Positions 9,669 through 18,558 of a stretch of 64,000 nucleotides of DNA are shown piece by piece (the first letter of the stretch is position 1; the number at the start of each line of letters is the position of its first letter). Below the pieces are notes generated by a model. The model saw nothing but the letters and a program-made list of their open reading frames with translations, was not told the origin of the DNA and did no database searches. The stretch comes from Sphingobacterium kitahiroshimense (GTDB lineage: Bacteria; Bacteroidota; Bacteroidia; Sphingobacteriales; Sphingobacteriaceae). Position numbers and translations under genes: made by a program. The stretch lies in assembly GCF_025961315.1 (NCBI RefSeq), contig NZ_JAOQNK010000001.1, forward strand, positions 1,302,001 through 1,366,000, given 5' to 3'.

Positions 9669-10062
9669 TTTTATAATTTTTTATATGTTGACGGATTGTT
9701 AGTATTGTTGCACCTAGAAATGCTGAAGTTATTATATTAAAGCGCTCTGATTGAAGTTTAAATAACGATGTGCACAACATCCCCAGACCAATCATTAACA
9801 GAATGATCAAAAGGGATCCTACCCACTTTTTTCGCACGAATATCTGTCTCAGCTCGAATTGCCAAAGTATAATAAAGCTAAGTATCGTTGACAGCAGCGA
9901 GGATAATCCTATAGTCGTGTAGCTTGCCATCATAAGATCAGTTTTTTGAAGCACAAAAGCTGATATAAAAGACATTAAGGCAGGAAATACATAAGCGGGA
10001 ATAGCTGAAAAAATCAATAAGCGCAGGCTGAAATCTGAAGGGGGACAATCTCTATTTTTCAT
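9655..10062 (-). CDS. Four-helix membrane protein, unknown
   Basis: 135 residues with four predicted transmembrane helices (around residues 13-35, 45-70, 80-100 and 105-125) and a charged C-terminal tail (RQHIKNYKNEKK). No family is recognised. The 3' end overlaps the NmrA-like gene by 14 bases, and the DUF6268 gene ends 49 bases upstream, so it belongs to the same transcript. It may be a membrane partner of the NmrA-like enzyme; that is conjecture from position. Confidence 0.65.
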   Translation of the reverse strand: MKNRDCPPSDFSLRLLIFSAIPAYVFPALMSFISAFVLQKTDLMMASYTTIGLSSLLSTILSFIILWQFELRQIFVRKKWVGSLLIILLMIGLGMLCTSLFKLQSERFNIITSAFLGATILTIRQHIKNYKNEKK

Positions 10063-10111
10063 ATGATAGTAAGAATAGTTATTTTCATCTGTGTATTTAA
10101 TGGATAATTAT

Positions 10112-11110
10112 TTATCTCCTACCAATACGATAGCTCAGTGCAGCTTTTCCATAAGCCATGTTAGAAATAGCGAAATCATTCACTGTCTTTTGTGTGCTGT
10201 CGAATAGCTCATAACGATTCAACAGTCCCATTCCACCTTGTACCTGAAGCCAGACCCCTCCCATCAAGTGTTGATGTACCTGTAGGCCGCCATGTATAGT
10301 AGAAAACTGCGCATAATCGACTTCCTTGCCACTATAACCGCGATAATTTTTCAAGTTAAATCGCGTCCAGTCTATTGATCCCGCCAAACCTACCTGTGTG
10401 TTTGGACTCACATTATAAAGTACGTTTAATCTAGGCCAATAAAACTGGGCCAACCATTTGTTGTTTGTGCTTCGATAATCAATTGATATTCCTGGAGTAA
10501 TTAAAGTCTCGCCGAAAGAATGTAAGGCATGAACACCAAATCCTATTTCGAGATTCGATGCAGTTCCAAATTTTTTCGATACACCAAGTATGCCGTCCAG
10601 AATCAGATCATCAAAGGAAAGAGATTTTTTAAAATCCGTAGCTAGGGTTGGCATTGCGATTCCTAAAATAGACCATTTACTCGAAATCGGGTGCCGGATA
10701 ATAATTACCGATTTTATCTCATGAATTCTTTCAATCCGGTTGGGATCATCAATCGTTTCGTTGTCATAATTGAAATCCATTAAACGATAATTCAAATTAC
10801 TAAAAATGCTTGTCCTGCTTATTTTTACAGGGGGAATTGGCAGCCATACATCATAGGTATTCAATTGAAATTTATTTCCTGAAAGGGAACTTTCTGGTGG
10901 CAGATCTTTGAAGTTAGCTTTACTATGAACAGTGGTGGCAATCCCTCCAACGTCCTGAATGATCTGACTATAGCTTTTATTTGAAAAGAAGAGCGCTAAG
11001 ATAAGAATACAAAAATATGGCCATTTGGTTATGACTTTGTATTTACAATAAAAGGTAATTTGGAGGCCAGTCCTGATACCGAAGTTTTTAATAGAAATTA
11101 ATGTTTTCAT
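10112..11110 (-). CDS. DUF6268 outer-membrane beta-barrel protein
   Basis: 332 residues. A long N-terminus contains the signal peptide WPYFCILILALFFSNKSYSQ at about residues 30-49, so the true start may be an internal codon. The mature protein consists of alternating strands with aromatic girdle patterns (FQLNTYDVWLPIPPVKISRTSIFSN, WLAQFYWPRLNVLYNV, GGVWLQVQGGMGLLNRYELFD) and ends in ALSYRIGRR. This matches the Bacteroidota DUF6268 family of probable outer-membrane barrels. Function unknown. It sits between the AraC regulator (66 bases upstream) and the four-helix membrane protein. Confidence 0.65.
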   Translation of the reverse strand: MKTLISIKNFGIRTGLQITFYCKYKVITKWPYFCILILALFFSNKSYSQIIQDVGGIATTVHSKANFKDLPPESSLSGNKFQLNTYDVWLPIPPVKISRTSIFSNLNYRLMDFNYDNETIDDPNRIERIHEIKSVIIIRHPISSKWSILGIAMPTLATDFKKSLSFDDLILDGILGVSKKFGTASNLEIGFGVHALHSFGETLITPGISIDYRSTNNKWLAQFYWPRLNVLYNVSPNTQVGLAGSIDWTRFNLKNYRGYSGKEVDYAQFSTIHGGLQVHQHLMGGVWLQVQGGMGLLNRYELFDSTQKTVNDFAISNMAYGKAALSYRIGRR

Positions 11111-11176
11111 TTTCTTTGGATTTAATAATACAAAGGTGGACTGAAAACAAGAATTGCTTTAAAACTAAACCACTCT

Positions 11177-12067
11177 TTACTCGGACAAATCCTGCATAAA
11201 GGTAATTCTATATTCCGAGGGGGTTACTCCAGTTATTTTTTTAAATAAGCGTCCAAAGTAGCTAGGATCGCCATAATTAAGCTCAAAAGCAATTTCAGAA
11301 ATACTCTTGGTCAGGTCCTGTAAAAGGAGCTGGCTCTGTAAGATACTGACTTTATTGATCCATTCCTTTGGACTTTCACCAATGGTTTCCTTGACACATC
11401 TGTGGAGATAATTTTCGGAAACAGACAGCTCACCGGCATAAAATAAAATCGACTTATGTTGCAGATAATACCTGTAAACCAACTCCTTAAAGTTAAAAGT
11501 AATTTCTGCACTCCGGTTGATACTTTTATTCAGTTCTTTACTGGAAGTAAAAATCTTCTGAAGTCCTGCCTGCAAAAGAGAATAACAAATGCCAAGATTC
11601 GGATTTGGATAATATATCTCAATACTCAATAGTTCAAACAGAGATGTTAACCATGTGCTACTCTCCTCTGGTAAATGAATAACTGTATTAGCAGAAAAGA
11701 GTTTAATGAGTTCCTGCTTTGAGAGCAATTGATTGAGTGTCTGATCTTCAAATAAAATCATGTATCCCGCGGCATCCGGGCTTACTTCCTTCAATGAAGT
11801 TACGTTCCCTTGTTTGACAAATAAGATTTCATCTTGTTTTATTGACACCAAATTAGCATCGACCTGTTGTTTAGCACTTCCTCTTGTAATATGAACAATA
11901 AAATTGAATTCGGGTCTATGTAATGGCGTGGGGACTTTAATGAAACCAGATGTTTTTCCAATATCATGTATCTGAACAGGTGTTCTTAAAATTGCAAAGT
12001 CAGTTGACATCTCTGACATAAACTGCCCCCTGAAATCTGTTGGAGTTATTCTCTTTATTTTAGACAC
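11177..12067 (-). CDS. AraC family transcriptional regulator
   Basis: 296 residues. The N-terminal half is a cupin-like ligand domain (FIVHITRGSAKQQVD, QDEILFVKQGNVTSL). The C-terminal 100 residues are an AraC-type DNA-binding domain: first HTH around FYAGELSVSENYLHRCVKE, second around SISEIAFELNYGDPSYFGRLFKK, then GVTPSEYR. It is the first gene of a four-gene minus-strand run and probably regulates it. The inducer cannot be inferred. Confidence 0.85.
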   Translation of the reverse strand: MSKIKRITPTDFRGQFMSEMSTDFAILRTPVQIHDIGKTSGFIKVPTPLHRPEFNFIVHITRGSAKQQVDANLVSIKQDEILFVKQGNVTSLKEVSPDAAGYMILFEDQTLNQLLSKQELIKLFSANTVIHLPEESSTWLTSLFELLSIEIYYPNPNLGICYSLLQAGLQKIFTSSKELNKSINRSAEITFNFKELVYRYYLQHKSILFYAGELSVSENYLHRCVKETIGESPKEWINKVSILQSQLLLQDLTKSISEIAFELNYGDPSYFGRLFKKITGVTPSEYRITFMQDLSE

Positions 12068-12384
12068 AGCACAAAACTATAGGATAAATGATATCAAGTA
12101 TAAACTTTTATTAGCAAATGAACGGAATTTAGATTTACCATCATTGTTTTTATTGATAAAATAACTTCCTTTTTTCATATTTTTGAACTGCAAATAAACT
12201 CATAAAAAAATGCTTAGCTATATATTGGGGACTTTATTTGCTATTGCAGTGATATACCTATCGCATTTTAATAGTAGATTCATAATGAAATTTAATTTGA
12301 AAATGATTTTCCTTCATTCAAGATCATTTATTTTCTTATTTCAAACATATTAAAAATTTAACTTTCGAGCTGTTAAAAAAGTAT
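12068..12384. repeat. Intergenic region with a flank shared with 18555-18660
   Basis: Positions 12281-12384 align at roughly 80% by eye with 18555-18660 (shared blocks include CATATTAAAAATTTAACTTTC and TGTTAAAAAA). In the second copy the block ends at the ATG of the small ABC membrane gene. Here it also ends at a CAT (12281-12283), followed on the minus strand by a 21-codon frame beginning MNLLLKCDRYIT, possibly the stump of a related gene. No other gene is seen. Confidence 0.5.
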
Positions 12385-12619
12385 ACACAAAAAAGCCACA
12401 TCTTAAGACATGCTATACTTTCTATTTGAAATCTGATGTAAACAACTGCTCAACTCCTGCCACTTGATCTTCTGTCATAACCGCAACATAATGATCAATG
12501 GCTAAATCTGCTATTGATAAATTGATCACTGATTTTTTAAGGTTCGGTACTTCAAATTTCCCTGTTGTTATAGTGAATATTGATACTACAATCAAGGGTG
12601 CATCAAAACAGAAGTTCAC
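12385..12619 (-). pseudogene. Truncated copy of the NTF2-like gene
   Basis: The minus frame 12422-12619 encodes LSIADLAIDHYVAVMT..AGVEQLFTSDFK, nearly the same as residues 27-53 of the gene at 3 kb, with a degraded signal region before it. It stops exactly after SDFK, and the remaining two thirds are missing. The family 3' hairpin follows almost directly in worn form (AAAAAAGCCACATCTT..., from about 12388), so an internal deletion joined the middle of the gene to its terminator. Confidence 0.7.
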
Positions 12620-12683
12620 AAACGCAACATTGTTGCTTTTTCAAATTTATTTATTACTTTCGCCTATTATTAGATAAATAGAT

Positions 12684-13793
12684 ATGATAGAAACATTTAA
12701 CATGAGATGTCCGCATTTTTTAGTCTATGGACTATTTGTGCTGGCTTTACTGAGCTGTAAAAAAGACGGCGCTACGGTATTACCTGAGATTTCCTTTGAC
12801 CTACCGGCAGACATCAATCTGGTATATGGAAAACATGATACCATTGACTTAAACACATTTATTGTTAATCAGGGAAATGGTGTCAATTTTTCTGTCGGTT
12901 TTGAACCCACCGAAAATGTACAGATTACACCCCAAATAACATTGCATAATCAACTTGAAAAAGCAATTTTTTTAGATAAATCTGGAAAATTGTTTATTAA
13001 AAGCGAAGAATTATATCCTAATGGAACCACCTCCAGCTTAAATGGCAAAAAAATTCCTGCACAATACAGCGTAACAGTGTCCGCCAAATCAACTGATGGT
13101 AAAGAAGTCGCTCAGAAATTGTTGTCAATACGTGTTTTAGAGCTGGAAGATCTTCAATTTAAATATTTTGACGACTTAAAAAAAGGCCAACTGAAAATAT
13201 TTAATATTTTGTATACAGACACAGACAGTTATTTTACTTTAACAAAGCTAGTTCCTTCAAAAAACTTAATAATAAAGTTAACTGAAGCACAAGCAAAAGA
13301 GGTCGGACTTTCATTGCAGGACACTGCATTAAAGATATATTGGAAAGGTAACGCAAATCAAGAACATGACAAATACATGGAATTAAATCCTAAATTAGAG
13401 AAAGATGGTTTCGCTATCGGGTCAGCAAATTTTTCGATCAGATACATTCCAAAAATTGAATTCTTTTTTGGGGAATTATATCTCGATCCATCTACCCAAT
13501 CCATAAAAAAACTGAATACCAGCTTTAGACGCAGTTCGGTGGAAGGTGGTAGTGCAGTTCAACCCACTTTTTTCCCAGAGAAATTGATATCCAGCTTTGA
13601 AATTTCTTCTATAGAGAAAGATGGCAGTATTTTCAGTGACACTGAAATGGTATTTACCATAGATAAAGGAACGGGAATGGTAAGTGTAAAAAATAATACT
13701 TCATTGAAAGCGGGAATTTATACCCTTACATTACAAGCAAACACCACTAATGGTCAAAAAGTAATAACAACACTTTCTTTGGGTTTGGAGTAA
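12684..13793 (+). CDS. Lipoprotein with Ig/cadherin-like C-terminus
   Basis: 369 residues. The signal sequence CPHFLVYGLFVLALLSCKKD has a lipobox (LLSC), so the mature protein is a surface or periplasmic lipoprotein; the second Met (12702) is an alternative start. The rest is beta-rich. Residues about 310-365 (IFSDTEMVFTIDKGTGMVSV then LKAGIYTLTLQANTTNG) have the pattern of a cadherin-like or Ig-like repeat used in Bacteroidota surface glycan-binding proteins. No SusC/SusD genes are adjacent, so glycan binding is only a suggestion. It starts 64 bases after the NTF2-like relic, on the opposite strand. Confidence 0.65.
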   Translation: MIETFNMRCPHFLVYGLFVLALLSCKKDGATVLPEISFDLPADINLVYGKHDTIDLNTFIVNQGNGVNFSVGFEPTENVQITPQITLHNQLEKAIFLDKSGKLFIKSEELYPNGTTSSLNGKKIPAQYSVTVSAKSTDGKEVAQKLLSIRVLELEDLQFKYFDDLKKGQLKIFNILYTDTDSYFTLTKLVPSKNLIIKLTEAQAKEVGLSLQDTALKIYWKGNANQEHDKYMELNPKLEKDGFAIGSANFSIRYIPKIEFFFGELYLDPSTQSIKKLNTSFRRSSVEGGSAVQPTFFPEKLISSFEISSIEKDGSIFSDTEMVFTIDKGTGMVSVKNNTSLKAGIYTLTLQANTTNGQKVITTLSLGLE

Positions 13794-13924
13794 ATAAATA
13801 ACTTTAGAATAACAAGACCTACGATTTTACTTCTCCCTGTTGGCATCAACAGAAAGTAAACGGCAGTATTTTAACATCATAGCATATCATTATGGTGTTG
13901 AGAAATTTTAATTTTTAAAATTTG

Positions 13925-13956
13925 AAACCCTCGAACAGATTTCCGAGGGTTTTTTA
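13925..13956. terminator. Intrinsic terminator, probably bidirectional
   Basis: AACCCTCG (13926-13933), a ten-base loop and CGAGGGTT (13944-13951), followed on the plus strand by a T run. It lies between two convergent genes, 130 bases behind the lipoprotein gene and 90 bases behind the minus-strand gene at 14045. Confidence 0.85.
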
Positions 13957-14044
13957 TAGTTTTTTTTCGAAATTTTAGATAGTAGTGTTTTTGACCCAGA
14001 CTGTGGCAAAAAGAGAGTTATTACCTCTGTAAGCAGTGTTTTAT

Positions 14045-14992
14045 TTATTTATTTCCGTATTTAGTTATTGCATAACCGTCAAAGCGTATTAATTCTAATT
14101 CTTGTTTTCCCTTTGGTAGATTGTAATAAAAATTATAAAATTGAACAACTCTACCTTTGGGATAATTTTCTTTAGTAAAGTTAGAGGTTATGGCAGATTG
14201 CTGGATTATTTCTAGATTCTTTTGAACTAGCGTTGCCATTGTTCCGTTTCCATAAATTTTGACTTCACAACTATCTTTTGGCAACAATGTAAAAGTATTT
14301 GATAATAATGCTTTTCTTTCGGTTAACATCCATTCTTTTTTCATTCCTCGTAATTGTGCTACTTCAAATTCAGCGCTTTGGATAGTTTCCAAAACATTAT
14401 TGATATCTCTATCATTTAAGTCTTTTGTTAATTTAGCAACAGCATTATAGAGTTTATCAAGTAATTCCTTCGAATTTGTCAACTGAACTGATTTATTTAA
14501 AGTAGATAGTTCGATAGGAACTTTAGCTTTAAACTTTATGGTTTTCAAAAAGTAACCATTCTTAATGTTTTCTTGTGTTATATCATCATCAGATAATTGA
14601 TAATTTACTAAAATATTTTCTTCAGGAAAATCGGATTTATTTGAAATGATCGATACCCCTTTAGCTGACTTGACCAATAGAATTTCTAAAATCGGTTTTC
14701 CTTGTTTTTTGTAATTTGTCAAATCAATCAACACTTTTAATTCTTGCTCTCCATTTTTGTCAATCGCTATGTCAATAAAATTCGGAATGGTATTTCCGAA
14801 GAATTCAAGCCCTCGAAATACTGGATAATCATTTATTGAGATTTCTGTCGGATAATAAAAAGTCGTTTGAATGCCATAGTTATTCTGTTCCAAACTGGAT
14901 TTTAATCTATCTAAAAGTTCTGTCTTTCTACCTTGCCCGTTGGAATAAGTTACCGCAAGTAATGCGATGATAAATAAACAATATTTTTTCAC
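14045..14992 (-). CDS. Secreted protein of unknown function
   Basis: 315 residues beginning with a textbook Sec signal peptide (MKKYCLFIIALLAVTYSNGQ). The mature part has no cysteine-rich or catalytic signature I recognise. It contains a strand-rich first half (QTTFYYPTEISINDYPVFRG), a helical middle (LLDKLYNAVAKLTKDLNDRD) and a C-terminal strand segment (RVVQFYNFYYNLPKGKQELE). It is convergent with the lipoprotein gene across the shared terminator, and the nearest upstream feature is an IS21 relic. Confidence 0.6.
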   Translation of the reverse strand: MKKYCLFIIALLAVTYSNGQGRKTELLDRLKSSLEQNNYGIQTTFYYPTEISINDYPVFRGLEFFGNTIPNFIDIAIDKNGEQELKVLIDLTNYKKQGKPILEILLVKSAKGVSIISNKSDFPEENILVNYQLSDDDITQENIKNGYFLKTIKFKAKVPIELSTLNKSVQLTNSKELLDKLYNAVAKLTKDLNDRDINNVLETIQSAEFEVAQLRGMKKEWMLTERKALLSNTFTLLPKDSCEVKIYGNGTMATLVQKNLEIIQQSAITSNFTKENYPKGRVVQFYNFYYNLPKGKQELELIRFDGYAITKYGNK

Positions 14993-15171
14993 AATTCTAT
15001 ATTTTTATATGTGTCGGTCTAACCTTTTAAGCTAAAGAATTTGGTATTTATGAAGGAGGAAAAATAGATATATTCCGATAATACTGCCCCCATTCCTATG
15101 ATACTTCACTTCCCTGATTTTGGTTATCTAATGATTTTTATCAGTAACTTGACAATATTACCTTTTTTTTC

Positions 15172-15267
15172 TTAGACATTCCCTTTAAATTCAATAGGAT
15201 GTGAAGTATGCACAATCATATCCAGCACGGCATCTGCAATTGTGACTTCTCCGATCACAAGGGAGAT
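15172..15267 (-). mobile_element. IS21-family IstB C-terminal fragment
   Basis: The minus strand reads 31 codons before a TAA (15172-15174): a segment GEVTIADAVLDMIVHTSHPI followed by EFKG. This is the characteristic C-terminus of IstB-type ATPases of IS21 elements (usual form ...ADAILDRIVH.AHRIELKGES). An in-frame stop precedes it, and no other part of the element (IstA, rest of IstB, terminal repeats) is visible. It is the last remnant of an old insertion. Confidence 0.65.
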
Positions 15268-15433
15268 CTAACTAACAATTATAAATTATCCTTAACTTAT
15301 GTCAATTTGAAAAACTTGGTGCATGAAGGAAAGGGAGAGATGAATCTATGGGCTTTGACTGTTTTTTATTACATTAGAAAAAGATATCGCCCTCGTATAA
15401 ATAGTAAAGACGAATTGGTAAAGATTAGATTAT

Positions 15434-16147
15434 ATGAAACCAAACTATTTAAGTGCTAGTTATTCATTCATTATTATTTTAATCAGTTGTGGATTACTTT
15501 ATAAATTCTATATAAATAATGTAAATAATACTTTTATATGGGGAATTGTATTTATAGTGATAGCTGTTTTTATTTTTGTATTTATTTCATCTTTTAAAGG
15601 TATTAGAATATTTAAAACTGAAAAAGAGGCTAATAAGTATAAAGGAAAATTATCATATAATAACGATGCTTATACGGTCATTACCTATTCTAAGGATATT
15701 GTAGTATCCTGGAATTCTGTAGAGGCTATATTTTATATTAATTCCCCCCCGCTTGATGGCGAATATCATAATAAGGAATACAGAATTTTTTTAAATAATG
15801 ACCCTGTAATCATAAATAAAAGACCTTTAAAATGGTATGATACCATACTGCCATCGCCTAAAAAAGAAGAATATCCAATGATTAAAATTGATGATTATTA
15901 TAACATTGATTTTGATACATTTTTACCTTCCATAGAAAGGTTTCTTATGATTAAAAATATACCACCAGGCTTTTTAAATGGCAAATTTGGAAACCAAGTA
16001 GACTATGCAAAAAAAGAAAAAGCAGTCATTGGAGTTCCCCATAATAAATTGTTAATGACGACAGGATTTTACGTATTATATGATAAAGGAAGTCATAGCG
16101 ACTTTGAATTAAAAGAATATAGAAAAAATGCAACAATCCTTCGTTAG
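15434..16147 (+). CDS. Two-helix membrane-anchored protein, unknown
   Basis: 237 residues. Two adjacent N-terminal transmembrane helices (about residues 8-26 and 33-52) anchor a cytoplasmic, aromatic and Lys-rich domain of 185 residues with motifs such as VVSWNSVEAIFYINSPP and FDTFLPSIERFL. Such two-helix plus soluble-domain proteins occur among polymorphic-toxin immunity proteins and Bacteroidota unknowns; I cannot assign it. It stands alone, between the IS21 relic and a hairpin at 16224-16261. Confidence 0.6.
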   Translation: MKPNYLSASYSFIIILISCGLLYKFYINNVNNTFIWGIVFIVIAVFIFVFISSFKGIRIFKTEKEANKYKGKLSYNNDAYTVITYSKDIVVSWNSVEAIFYINSPPLDGEYHNKEYRIFLNNDPVIINKRPLKWYDTILPSPKKEEYPMIKIDDYYNIDFDTFLPSIERFLMIKNIPPGFLNGKFGNQVDYAKKEKAVIGVPHNKLLMTTGFYVLYDKGSHSDFELKEYRKNATILR

Positions 16148-16223
16148 CGACGTACAATTTGCTCTAAGGACTCAACTACGCTCTTATAGTTTGTTTTCAT
16201 GATTACCAAGAGCACTTGAAAGC

Positions 16224-16261
16224 AATTATGTAAGGTTTGTCATACGAAGTCTTACATAATT
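16224..16261. repeat. Inverted repeat after the two-helix protein gene
   Basis: AATTATGTAAG (16224-16234) and CTTACATAATT (16251-16261) form an 11-bp perfect stem with a 16-base loop. There is no pronounced T run, so it is either a weak terminator or a regulatory structure. Confidence 0.5.
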
Positions 16262-16386
16262 ATTTCAAAATTTTACGTTAACCTAAGAAATTCCACCTTT
16301 CACCGAATAATCTCAAGCTACTAACCGAAAATACGTTGATAGATACCGTTTATTAAGTGATCATTGCATAAATTTAAAATCTAAAT

Positions 16387-17283
16387 ATGACAATCATCAA
16401 CACGGCCAATTCTGTTGCTTTTAGCAAAGCATGTCTGATCTTTTCATTTCTACTGGTATCACTGACATTATATGCTCAATCCACAACTATAAATCCGATA
16501 AATTTTACGAGCAAAAAGATAAAATTGTCAGGCGCAATTTATGCGGCTAAAGACCCGAAAGCTGGTGTAGTTATCGTTCATGGATCTGGCCAAGAATTGA
16601 GGTCTATCGAATTAGCCTCATTTTTAGCTAATAATGGCATTTCTGTCCTTACATATGACAAACGAGGAGTTGGCGAATCAGGAGGCGAATATGCTGGCCC
16701 CGAAGTCGGCACCAATAACATTGACCCCTATAATCTTAATCTTCTTGCGACAGATGTACAGGAAGCACTAAAAACGCTAAAAGAATTTATCCAAGATAAC
16801 AACGTCCCAGTGGGTCTTTTAGGAGGCAGTCAAGCAGGCTGGATAATACCCATAGCTGCTGATAAATGTAAAAAAACTGATTTTATCGTATTGTTAAGCG
16901 GTCCTGTAATACCCACACTGGAACAACTTCGCTTTCAATTTTTCACGAACGGCAATCGAAACTTTTGGGATACACATTCTGAACTGGAGGTACGACAACA
17001 TATCAGCAATGCACCAGACAAATTTCAGTTTGTAAATACTGACCCTGTGAAATCTCTTAAAAGATTAAAAATACCCGGACTCTGGCTATTTGGAGACAAA
17101 GATATCCAAGTGCCAATAAGATTATCAATTGAAAAGTTAGAAAATCTTAAATCTGAGGGAAAAGATTTTGACTACAAAATATTCCCCAACTTCGGACATA
17201 ACCTTTCCATCTCAGCAAGTATGGAACCCACTAAATTTGCTATAGGTTGGATGAAAAGTTTAGCAGAACGAATCAACAACTAA
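16387..17283 (+). CDS. Secreted alpha/beta hydrolase
   Basis: 298 residues with an N-terminal signal (ACLIFSFLLVSLTLYAQS). The fold is that of serine aminopeptidase/dienelactone-hydrolase-like enzymes: VVIVHGSGQE (oxyanion region), LTYDKRGVGESGG, the nucleophile elbow LLGGSQAGW (Ser near residue 158), the acid in FGDKDIQVP and the base in FPNFGHNLS. All triad residues are present. It would be an exported carboxyl-ester or peptide hydrolase. Transcribed alone; the next strong hairpin is at 17543. Confidence 0.85.
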   Translation: MTIINTANSVAFSKACLIFSFLLVSLTLYAQSTTINPINFTSKKIKLSGAIYAAKDPKAGVVIVHGSGQELRSIELASFLANNGISVLTYDKRGVGESGGEYAGPEVGTNNIDPYNLNLLATDVQEALKTLKEFIQDNNVPVGLLGGSQAGWIIPIAADKCKKTDFIVLLSGPVIPTLEQLRFQFFTNGNRNFWDTHSELEVRQHISNAPDKFQFVNTDPVKSLKRLKIPGLWLFGDKDIQVPIRLSIEKLENLKSEGKDFDYKIFPNFGHNLSISASMEPTKFAIGWMKSLAERINN

Positions 17284-17542
17284 GTTTCCAATATATTCTT
17301 TATCAAAGCTGAAAGAAGTTTACTAAACTTAAAAAGGCAAAAAAAGGCCATTTAAATAAAAACCATCAGAAGAACAATTAAACTGAAGTTGTTAACCTAG
17401 TCGGTATATTATGAAATAGTTTTATGGATGGCAAAATTCCATTGGAAATAATAAAAGGAACGTCAAAACTAACATATAAATTCTATTCACGTTTGGGTGC
17501 AACCTCTAATTAAAAATGAAGGGAAATCGGAAAAATGGTGCT
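17284..17542. other. Intergenic region, nothing recognised
   Basis: AT-rich DNA between the hydrolase and the terminator, with no open frame or repeat of note. Confidence 0.4.
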
Positions 17543-17587
17543 AAACAAAGCAAGCTATTCTTGACAGAATGGCTTGCTTTGTTTTTT
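17543..17587. terminator. Intrinsic terminator, bidirectional
   Basis: AAACAAAGCAAGC (17543-17555) pairs with GCTTGCTTTGTTT (17572-17584), with inner ATTC/GAAT pairing around TTGACA, then a T run. On the minus strand it also has an A/T-rich exit and ends the mini ABC operon 31 bases after its stop. Its GACAGAATGGC core recurs in the hairpins at 18817 and 45538. Confidence 0.85.
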
Positions 17588-17617
17588 TATATGATCTATG
17601 GAAATCAATATATTTTT

Positions 17618-18283
17618 TCATGGATTTATATACTGATTTCTTACTAAATCAGGAATATCTTGTACAACTAGAAGCTGTTGATTCTTTATCAGATAATTCC
17701 GATCTGTAAGATTTAGAACATCATGATAATAATGATCTGAAATTATAATGCCTTTTGTTTTTTTTACCTCTAATAAGAATTCATGGATGACATCCCGATA
17801 GAGAGGCTCTATCATGGAAAAGGGCTCATCTAAAATCAAGAAAGAGTGATCTAAATTTCCGATCAATAAAAGTTCGAGGTATTTCAATTCTCCTTCAGAA
17901 AGTGTTCCAATTTTTTTATTCTCTAATGACGATATTCTTTTTGAAGAAAAAATTTTATTCTGGCCATCATCTGAAGGAAAGAATAAAGTAATGATATTTT
18001 TAACTAAGTGGCCCTTGGGCAAAAAATGTTGCTGTGGCAAGAGACCTATATGCTTTTTAGGAATAATATGTTCCCTCGAAATAAAGGTATGGTTGATTTT
18101 AATGTCTAAACTTCCTTTTTTCTCAATGCCAAAGATCATTCTAAATAAAGTAGACTTTCCTGTTCCATTTCTTCCAAAAATTCCTATGATTTCATGCATA
18201 TCACAATAAAAATGTGCGTTTAATAGTAGCTCAGATTGTTTAGGGAATTGAATAGAAATATTGTCGACAATTAATTTTTTCAT
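17618..18283 (-). CDS. ABC transporter ATP-binding protein
   Basis: A 221-residue nucleotide-binding domain. Walker A is GRNGTGKST (near residues 36-44), the Q-loop region reads LLPQQHFLPKG, the signature is a divergent LSEGELKYLELLL instead of LSGGQ, Walker B is FLILDEPF and the H-loop histidine is in IISDHYYHDVL. ATP hydrolysis should be possible, though the altered signature is unusual. Its start overlaps the end of the 92-residue membrane protein by four bases (ATGA-type coupling), so the two form one unit. No normal permease is nearby. The substrate or role (export, immunity, mechanotransmission) cannot be inferred. Confidence 0.8.
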   Translation of the reverse strand: MKKLIVDNISIQFPKQSELLLNAHFYCDMHEIIGIFGRNGTGKSTLFRMIFGIEKKGSLDIKINHTFISREHIIPKKHIGLLPQQHFLPKGHLVKNIITLFFPSDDGQNKIFSSKRISSLENKKIGTLSEGELKYLELLLIGNLDHSFLILDEPFSMIEPLYRDVIHEFLLEVKKTKGIIISDHYYHDVLNLTDRNYLIKNQQLLVVQDIPDLVRNQYINP

Positions 18284-18558
18284 TTAATAACAAAATAATA
18301 AAGCAGTAGTAATAAAAGAGAGATAAAAGTATTCAACACAAGTATCTTGTCTAGGAGCTGTCGTTTTGAATAACCTAAATTATAATATATATAATACTGA
18401 TTAGAATAAATGTAATTATAAGCTTTTAATCCAACCCAAACCCCTATAGTAGAGAAGATGATTAATGAAAAGAAAATTCCTGTGGCTAAACCAATTATAA
18501 TACTAAAACCTACATTAAATATGGAGACATCTCGATAGTATGTTAACACAGGACTCAT
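18280..18558 (-). CDS. Very small two-helix membrane protein coupled to the ABC ATPase
   Basis: 92 residues with one long hydrophobic stretch (about residues 14-42, VGFSIIIGLATGIFFSLIIF...) and a second at 70-90 (ILVLNTFISLLLLLLYYFVI). Between them lies a polar, Tyr-rich loop containing YYNLGYSKRQLLDK, which resembles the cytoplasmic coupling loop of FtsX/MacB-type permeases. It overlaps the ATPase gene by four bases. A two-helix protein is far smaller than any usual ABC permease, so it may oligomerise or be a regulatory partner. The promoter segment just upstream is homologous to 12281-12384. Confidence 0.65.
   Translation of the reverse strand: MSPVLTYYRDVSIFNVGFSIIIGLATGIFFSLIIFSTIGVWVGLKAYNYIYSNQYYIYYNLGYSKRQLLDKILVLNTFISLLLLLLYYFVIK

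Noticed and set aside
15208..15459. An 83-codon plus-strand frame as a gene
   Set aside because: It overlaps the IstB fragment on the other strand and the start of the two-helix protein gene, and its sequence is not protein-like.
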